DNA from: Atherix ibis
Lineage: Eukaryota > Arthropoda > Insecta > Diptera > Athericidae
DNA length: 64,000 nt
Reading direction: 5' to 3'
Assembly (NCBI GenBank): GCA_958298945.1
Contig: OY282605.1
Span: 27,878,811-27,942,810 of the forward strand
The notes beneath the pieces were generated by a model. The model ran no database searches. It was not told the origin of the DNA and worked only from the letters and a program-made list of their open reading frames with translations. Below are positions 56,940-64,000 of this stretch, in pieces. The position numbers and the translations under genes were made by a program. Numbering within the stretch: the stretch's first letter is position 1; every line of letters starts with the position of its first letter.

Positions 56940-58745
56940 GAATAAAATTTATTTTATAATTTTAAAAATCTGTCGGCCATTGCCATTTTAAATATTCATG
57001 GGTCTATAATGGAAGGGTCGGAGTGAACAGTTCTCATCCTAAAAGTATAGGATGGTGTGGTATATGCGAATGGAATTGTTTATAACGAGAGATAATTGGA
57101 AAATTTAGATCAAGATGGAAAATAGTGTTTCGTACATAAAAGAGGGCATTAGCAATTTTTCGTATCATTCGGGATTGTGGGGTTTGGACAGGAAGGGAAT
57201 TGTAATGCTAAGTCGAGCCGCAAAGTTCGAGTCCGTAAGTCCATATTGGTTTCAGTAGTATTGTGTAGTAATAGTTTGTTATCAATTTTTACCTACTGTT
57301 TAATTGTGTGTATTGTCCCTTCAGTTCACTTCTTTTACTTTTCGTGTGAGGGTTCCAGGTTAATCGTTTATCGAATGTGCGTCCAACGAAACGTATGCTC
57401 TTTTTTTGTAGAATATTACTGCCTTTTAGGGTTATATCAAGGATCTGTTCTCGGCCGAGTGAGCAGATTTTTGCACCAGGTTTCTAAGGATTGGATGTGG
57501 TTCTGTAGGATATTGATGACTATGGAAGGATCTTTATGATGTTTAAGGATGGTTGTATGGTCAAAATATGTTGTCATAAGGATATCACAATGACTAGGAA
57601 TATTGTGGGTGTAAATATTGTAAAGGATTGGGGCTACGATTCTTCCCTGAGGGACAACGGTGTAGCAAGGCTACCTTAAAATAACGGTCTAATATATATA
57701 ATTTTAGGATGCGAAAATAATCAGAGGGTAGTACTCACTGCAAGTTCCAAAGCAATCCAGGATGCCGTACATGATCGAAACTGTGCGAAATATCAAGAAA
57801 TTTGTAGGGTTAGTATTCCTTTTGCTCTAACGAACCTTCTTTGTAATACGCGATGACACTGCTGCAAAGTGGAATGCTCAGCTCTAAATCCTAACTGATA
57901 CTAAGGAATCACAACCTCTGTGTCAAAAATGGAATAAAGGCTTTTTAGGATTAATTTTTATAGGATTATTGATAAAATTGGAAATATGCTTTTATGTCTA
58001 TATGCGGTAGGAAGGATTTTGAGTTTGCTGAGTTTTGGGATCATTTTGATTATGGAACATTTCCAAAGGGATGAAAAAATTATGTATGGAGGATATTATT
58101 ATAAATATCTGCTTTCAGGACGACGGTTTTTTTTCGATATTTGTTTCAGTATTTCCGAAGGTATAAGGTTTTTTGTTGGATGGGTTGGAGTGAAGAACAA
58201 AGGAGGTAGTCTTATAGGTAACTGAGTTGATACTTCTTTTTTTATAAGCTTAAATTATGCATTTTTATTAAAATAAATAAATATGCATAATTTAAGCTTA
58301 TAAAAAATTTACTATATTCGATACTTTTTATATCTACAGTATTGGTGTTTGTAGTTAAAAAGTCTTTTAAGTCAAATTTCTTGCTTCAAATAATATTAAT
58401 TAAGTGCGTCATAATTTCAAGTTCAACTCATCCAATTCTTTTATCATGTTTTCTATATTTTAATTATAATTAAAATTTCATTAACTAGAGTCACTAGTAT
58501 TTTTTTTGTAATAAAAGTGTTTATTTTTAATTAGAAATTGTTTAAAAAGCATGACTTTCAGGTTTCTTGAGGAAATTATTTTAACGATAATAGAAATTTT
58601 TACCAATTATCTTTTCTAATTATCGAAATGTGTTCAGTGTTTTCTTCCTCGTTCTATCCAAAATACTATTAAATATTAAATTCAACTAAAGTTTTATTAT
58701 TTATCAACCTAAACAATAATGACTTATTTCATTTGGTTTTTAGTA
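56940..58745 (-). mobile_element. Jockey-like relic, inverted copy of 2190-3870
   Basis: The minus strand matches the + strand of 2190-3870 over most of its length. Landmarks are the ATATTTACACCCACAATATT string (3206 and complement near 57610), the CATAAAAGAGGGCATTAGCA segment near 57137 and, outside the RT, TTGAGGAAATTATTTTAACG near 58568. Because the similarity reaches well upstream of the RT, either the whole element or a block of host DNA was copied. No intact frame remains. Confidence 0.75.
58238..58307. repeat. 25-bp inverted repeat inside the jockey relic
   Basis: TTTTATAAGCTTAAATTATG at 58238-58262 and its complement at 58283-58307 form a hairpin with a 20-base loop. The equivalent place in the copy at 2190-3870 lacks it, so it arose after the two copies separated or was inserted. 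Confidence 0.8.
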
Positions 58746-59668
58746 GGAAGATATCACAAATCGCATGGGAAAAATTATTCCCTTATTTAACAATACCACA
58801 AGAAGGCAATAACATTTCTATTTATTTGATTGTTTCGATTCGTTTCTATTTAAAAAGTTTGCCTTTCTAGCGGATGTGGAAGTTAAATAAAAAGTTGTGC
58901 ACTATTTCTCTTGGGGGCACTTTATAGCATTGTATGTAGTTCCATTTAGCGCATAAGCCGGAATTTAGATTTTGTACTTGTGGTAAAAGATTTTCACGTT
59001 TTTCTATCGTTGTTGTCGTACAGTGCGGTAAAGGGCAACAACTTTTGGTGGATCTTAAACACCATTGAATGTTGGGCTTTAGAAAGTTTTTGCATTGTCA
59101 CAAATTGACTAATGGTTCTAAAAGTTCGCCGTCCTAACCTACAATCCTTCTGCACACTTTAGCCAATAAACCTTTTATAGTAGATAAATTGTATTTACCA
59201 TTAGTTTTTTTTGTACAGAATAAAAAAAAATTGTTTCCGTAATTTTTTTAAAACATTTTTCTAGTAAAAGTTCATTTATATTTTTATAGTGTTCATAGAA
59301 GGAACGAAGAAAAAAATTCTTTTCACATAATTTCATATTCTGCCAACGTCAAAGAGTTCATTAATAATCCAATATTTTATATTTCACAGTGAGAATTTTT
59401 GTACAATTTGATGACATCTTTTTTAAACTGATTTATCCAATAATTTATTATTTATTTTAAAAATTTGGAGATTTTATAGTTCTTTTTTATGGAAGAATAT
59501 TTTATTGTATATTTTATAATTTTTGTCTAAAGTAAGAATTCTTATTCATTTTACAGTTCGGAAAGTGCAGAATTATAAGATAGTTTTTTTCTAAAGATAT
59601 ATTATTTTAGATTAAGTTTTTTTTGGGTCGTGTATTGCCATTTGATGTTGTTTATTTATTTAATATAT
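58746..59668. other. AT-rich non-coding stretch
   Basis: No supported gene or repeat. The part near 58900-59160 is somewhat less AT-rich but unassigned. Confidence 0.45.
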
Positions 59669-60979
59669 AGAGTTTTTCAATAAGAGTAATATGATTTGTA
59701 AGTGACGTTTCGACCATTTGTAATATGTCATGATCTGTCTTTTTCTTTCATTGTATTCAGTAATGTTTACAATTTTATCATGGAGAGATATACGTAAGAA
59801 CAATTTTTACAAATTATTCAGTTTTATTATGAAAATAATCGTTCTCCAAATGCAATTTTTGTTGGTTTTTGCCATTTTATGGTCGTAATAATCGTCCAAC
59901 TGTGCTCGCTATTCGTCCAATTTTTAAAAATGTTGAGCGTACATTTTCTTTACATAATGTTCAAGTGCCAATAAGACAAAAAAACCCCTCGAAGTAATGA
60001 AAATATTGCTGCCGTTCAGGGAAGTGTTGCTGAAGGCCACAATTTGTCGATTCCAAGACGTACTCAAGAATTGGGACTGTCTTAAACCACAACCTGGCGG
60101 ATTTTGAGAAAGGATTTGGGTTTGCATCAATATAAAATTGTTATAACTTAAGAACTGAAGCCATTGGACCACCGTAAACATCGTGAATTTGCTGATTTTG
60201 TCATGGAACAACTAGAAAACGATAACGATTTTTTTTAAGAAAATCATCTTCTGCGATGAGGCTCACTTTCATCTGAATGGTGCGGTAAATAAACAAAACT
60301 GTCGATTCTGGTGCGAAGAAAATCCAAAAATTATTCATGAACACCCATTACATTCACCTAAATTGACAGTTTGGTGTGGTTTTTGGTCTGGTGGAATCAT
60401 CGGTCCTTACTTCTTTCGAAATGAAGCTGGTAACACCGTTACTGTCAATGGAGAGCTATCTAGGTCGATGATAACCAACTTTTTATGGCCGAAATTGGAA
60501 AAAGTTGATCGTGACAACATCTGGTTCCAACAAGACGGGGCTACGTGCCACACAGCACGTGCAACAACTGAATTATTGCGAGAAAAGTTTGGAGATTCGA
60601 TTATTTCAAGAAATTGTGACATTGTATGTTATGGCCTCCAAGAAGTTGTGATTTAACACCATTCGACTATTTCTTGTGGGGTTATTTGAAGTCATTGGTC
60701 TTTAGCAATAAACCAGACTCTCTTCAAGCTTTAAAAATTAATATTGAACGTGCTATTCATGACATACGACTTGATTCAGTGGAAAAAATGCTCGAAAATT
60801 GGGTTCATCGAATACGTTCCTGCAGAAGAAGTCGTGGAGGCCATTTGTACGACGTTTTATTTAGAACTTAATTGTGTCGATTGTATTTCATATTAAAGAA
60901 AAAACATTTGAATTTCCTTAACAATTAGTGTGTGAATTTTTTTAAAAAGAAATCATATCACTCTTATTCGAAAACCCCT
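59669..60979 (+). mobile_element. Tc1/mariner-superfamily element, DD41D-like, almost complete
   Basis: Inverted ends AGAGTTTTTCAATAAGAG and CTCTTATTCGAAAACCCC bound a 1.3-kb element. The transposase can be read on the + strand from about 59860: FKNVERTFSLHNVQVP, then HHRKHREFADF-like and IIFCDEAHFHLNG (first Asp). An open frame from 60363 carries TVWCGFWSGGIIGPYFF and FQQDGATCHTAR (second Asp). After a frameshift near 60620 the next frame reads PPRSCDLTPFDYFLWGYLKS (third Asp) and ends at 60871 (RSRGGHLYDVLF). About 41 residues separate the last two Asp, allowing for the frameshift, unlike the D34D mariners here. At least three stops or frameshifts make it inactive. Confidence 0.85.
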
Positions 60980-61847
60980 TAGATAAAAATTTTAAATTGT
61001 ATATTCTTTAATAAACGTGCAGATTCTCCTATAACCACGTTTCGTGCTTCAAGAAGAGATTATGACTTGGTGAATACGTTAATATGAAAAATTTGACATA
61101 TAATAAAAATAGTATAATTTTTTTATATATTGTAGTATATTTACTCAAAAGCATATACCATATATAGTAAAAACTATAGATAGTTGTAAAGAAGCCATTG
61201 TATTCTTAAAAATTCCGGGTGTGGATTACTTCTGGGAGAGCTATTAAACAATGATCAATACTAGAAGTGCTTTTGGTAATGAGTAATCGAGTTGTTCTGA
61301 GCTGGCCTCGTAGTGGCTGGACCTTACAAGTAGTACCCACCATGCGCTCTTAAAACTAAAAGTGATGCTACGGATACCACAGCCTTCAGACAGCGTTCGG
61401 ACTGGTAGTGGGGCTTACCAGTTATCCTGAGTGCTATGACTGTAGATGATAGAAGAGGATTAGGTAGGCTTTGATATCAATAATTAGGGTAACTAGCTTG
61501 CAACTGGTTGTACCTGTGATGGATGTAGCGGATTCAGTAGCGGCACCTGATACCAGTCACTTCTACGGCTGTAGCGGATGGATTGCTGCATGTATATAAC
61601 AGGAAGGTAGGTTTTGTTAGAGCAGAGAATGGTAGAGTAGGTAAGCTAAGACTACTTGTCATAAGAAGCAAACAGAATGGCGTTTAAGGGCAGGACCAAA
61701 AGATGTGTGGGAGACTAATTGGTTTAGTACTGAAGGTGCGAAAGAGGGCTATGTTATAGTTGAGTGGAGGCACTTTACTGTAGGTCGGAAACTAGTTTAA
61801 GAGTTCGACTACAAGAGAGAATTTAAGCAATAAATCAAATTCAAAAA
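60980..61847. other. Unassigned; right half probably transposon-derived
   Basis: From about 61290 to 61800 the sequence is clearly richer in G and has strings such as GCTGTAGCGGATGGATTGC, unlike the AT-rich background. All frames are broken and I could not assign a family. Confidence 0.3.
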
Positions 61848-62520
61848 AAAGAAAATTGTTCCTGCATCGGATTGTGAGAGGCGATGAAAAGTGGATATAT
61901 TATCGAGAATTCTAAACGCAAGAAATCGTGGGTTGATCCCGGCCAAACATCAACATCTTCCCCAAGACCAAATCGCTTCAGATGGAAGACGATGCTTTGC
62001 GTTTGGTGGGATCAGGAGGGTATCGTCTATTATGAGATGTTGAAACCTGATGAAACAGTCAATGCCCCCCGCTACCATCAACAACTAATCAAATTGCACC
62101 GTGTTCTGCATGAAAAAAGGACGGATTATCAACAAAGACATGACAAGCTGATTCTCCTCCACAACAACGCACCATCGCACGCGTTAAAAATGGTCGGAAA
62201 CTACTTGGAGACACTCAACTGGGAGGTGCTACCCCACCCTGCTTATTCACCAAACCTGACCCCTTTTCACTACCGCCTGTTTTCATCGATGGGTCACGCG
62301 CTCTCTGAGCAGCACTTCAATTCTTACGAAGACGTCCGAAAATGGCTAGATGAGTGGTTTGCCTCGAAAGAGAAGGAATTTTTTGGCGTAGTATCCATAA
62401 ATTGCCCGAGAGATGGGAAAAATGTGTACCTATCGAGGGCAAGTACTTTGAATAAATTTGTTTTTGCTTTCTATGAAAAAACATGTGTTTTTACCAGCGG
62501 ATTTAAGCTTATACACCTAC
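61848..62520 (+). mobile_element. Mariner (mauritiana type), 5'-truncated, catalytic site lost
   Basis: The element begins abruptly inside the transposase before the TGDEK block. The frame 61884-62525 reads DPGQTSTSSPRPNRF, WWDQEGIVYYEMLKPDE and NWEVLPHPAYSP. The second catalytic Asp is Asn (AAC at 62163-62165, in LLHNNAPSH) and the third is His (CAC at 62268-62270, in TPFHYRLF). The right terminal repeat TTATACACCTAC has also diverged. The frame is therefore open but could not encode an active enzyme. It ends about 1.5 kb before the window edge and has no passenger repeat after it. Confidence 0.92.
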
Positions 62521-63004
62521 GATAGGCTAAATAGTGGTATTTTGGTCTGAAAGTGACATTGCCCCGTATTTTTTTTTTGAAAATGAATATGCATAGATAG
62601 CTACTTCCAATACTGAGCGTTATGATCATATGAAAGCCAAATTTTTCAAAGTCCTTACTTCAAATTTTTAACCTGGTTTATAAAAGCTTTTAACAAAATA
62701 GTGCTTCAAGCTATACTTCACTAAAAAATTTGCTTTAATTACGCAAAAATCTTCCAGGACGTGTTATCTCGAGATTTGATAATATAAAAAGATTTTGCAT
62801 GATTTAATATCATTAATTTTCGTTATAAAAATAAATTAAATATCATGTTTAGCATTTAAAAAACCATCAGTTCTAAGATAATGGCCGTGTTCCAGTGCTC
62901 AAAAAAAGCAAAAAACTCATTAAAAATCACTTTAAAAATATCAAATCTCGTTACTTGTAAGAAAAAAAAATATATAACTTGTAGTAAAAATTAATCCATT
63001 ATTT
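62521..63004. other. AT-rich stretch between two mariners
   Basis: No gene, repeat or RNA feature is supported here. Confidence 0.45.
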
Positions 63005-64000
63005 TGACAGATGGCTTTAGGAGTCTGTATCTCCCGTTTTAAAAGTGCGATCGGGTTGTTTTGTGCTTACTACACTCAGTATTTTTTTAGCACGCGTCAA
63101 AGATGAACACCAACAAAGAGAAAATACGCCATATTTTACAGTCTCGATAAAAGCGAAAACGCAAGCCAGGCAGCTGAAAATGTGAATTGTGTTTATGGTC
63201 CTGATACTGTAAAATATGGCGTATTTTCTTCGATTCCGTTCCGGTAGTTTTGATGTCAAAGATGCACCACGCTCTGGAAGGCCAATTGTCGAAAATGTCG
63301 ATAAAATAATGGAAGTCGTCGAGTCCGACCGTCACGTAAGCACTGTTTCGATTGCCCAGGAGCTAAACTTTGCACAAAAAACGGTTTGGAACCACTTATA
63401 TAAGGCTGGATACAAAAAGAAGCTCGATGTATGGGTGCCACACAAGTTATCGCAAAAAAACCTCGAATTTCTATCTGCGAATCGCTGCTGAATCGCAACA
63501 ATATCGATCCATTTCTGAAGCGGATGGTTACTGGTGATGAAAAGTGGGTCACTTGCGGCAACGTCAAGCGACAACGGTCGTGGTCAAATCGCGGTCACCC
63601 GGCGCAAACGGTGGTCAAGCCAGGATTGACAGATAGGAAGGTTTTTCTGTGTGTTTGGTGGGACTGGCAGGGAATCATCCACTATGAGCTGCTCCCCTAC
63701 AGCCGAACTCTTAATTCGGACCTATACTATCAACAATTGGACCGTCTGAAAGAAGCAATCGCCCAGAAGCGGCCAGCTTTGGCCAATAGGAGAGGAATTG
63801 TGTTCCATTAGAACAATGCCAGGCCACATACATCGATAGTGACTCGCCAGAAGTTCCGGGACCTTGGTTGGGATGTTCTTATGCATCCACCTTATAGTCC
63901 GGACCTGGCACCAAGTGATAACCATCTCTTCCTGTCTATGACGAATGATTTTGCAGGTGAAAAATTCGCCTCAAGAGAAGATTGTGAAAATCGACTGTCA
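63005..64000 (+). mobile_element. Third mariner type, cut by the window edge
   Basis: Transposase pieces begin at 63102 (MNTNKEKIRHILQ). From 63216 the frame has FRSGSFDVKDAPRSGRPIVE and VWVPHKLSQKNLE. A shift leads to the frame through 63431-63811 with MVTGDEKWVTCG (first Asp) and VFLCVWWDWQGIIHYELLPY. At 63809-63811 a TAG precedes NNARPHTS, where the second catalytic Asp is Asn (AAC 63812-63814). HPPYSPDLAPSDNHLF keeps the third Asp. A 24-bp inverted duplication disturbs the N-terminal part. The left end is approximate and the right end lies beyond the window. It is inactive, and distinct from the irritans- and mauritiana-type copies. Confidence 0.88.
63119..63229. repeat. 24-bp inverted repeat inside a mariner gene
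   Basis: Bases 63119-63142 and 63206-63229 are perfect reverse complements with a 63-base spacer. The arm contains GAAAATACGCCATATTTTAC. The second arm replaces the normal coding sequence between the VYGPDTV segment and FRSGSFDVKDAP, so an inverted copy of nearby sequence was pasted in, and the frame is lost there. Confidence 0.88.

Overview
This window looks like a piece of nuclear genome from an insect. It is extremely AT-rich, has short introns (60-77 bp) with ordinary GT-AG borders, and is packed with decayed mariner/Tc1-type transposons and jockey- and R1-type non-LTR retrotransposons. A fly is the best guess from the transposon mix and the style of the small secreted genes, but the sequence does not prove it. 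There is no operon, rRNA or CRISPR array, and I recognised no tRNA.

The only genes I can model with confidence are three small secreted cysteine-rich proteins, all on the + strand, at 35294-35740, 42455-42864 and 48547-48943. Each has three exons. In all three, exon 1 is exactly 34 nt and encodes the signal peptide start, both introns are in phase 1, and the last four or more cysteines share one scaffold (C-x7-C-x5/7-C-x7-C-x20-23-C-x6-C). They are paralogs of a Kazal-like type, spread over about 14 kb and separated by transposon debris and tandem repeats. The 3' end of the third gene, with its polyadenylation signal, has been amplified into six tandem copies of about 290 bp.

Layout. 0-7 kb: a jockey-like relic, a mauritiana-type mariner followed by a 220-bp passenger sequence, and a second mariner family. 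7-11 kb: AT-rich sequence with little in it. 11.4-28.3 kb: four large blocks of one minisatellite family built on an ACTGAAAA/TTTTT unit, with 15-bp units in the first homogeneous block and 13-bp units in the second, separated by unremarkable AT-rich DNA. 29.8-34.6 kb: a short unrecognised ORF, a jockey relic split by an irritans-type mariner, and a nested mauritiana cluster. 35-49 kb: the secreted-peptide cluster, interleaved with deleted mariners, an R1-clade relic (about 40-41.4 kb) and a 99-bp satellite. 49-50.8 kb: the 290-bp array. 52.6-64 kb: LINE tails, an irritans-type mariner, an inverted copy of the 2-4 kb jockey relic, a near full-length Tc1-like element with DD41D-like spacing, and two more mariners, the last running off the window.

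Every transposase examined is broken by stops, frameshifts, deletions or loss of catalytic Asp. The most interesting items are the new secreted-peptide family, its amplified 3' end, the minisatellite family and the apparent composite mariner.
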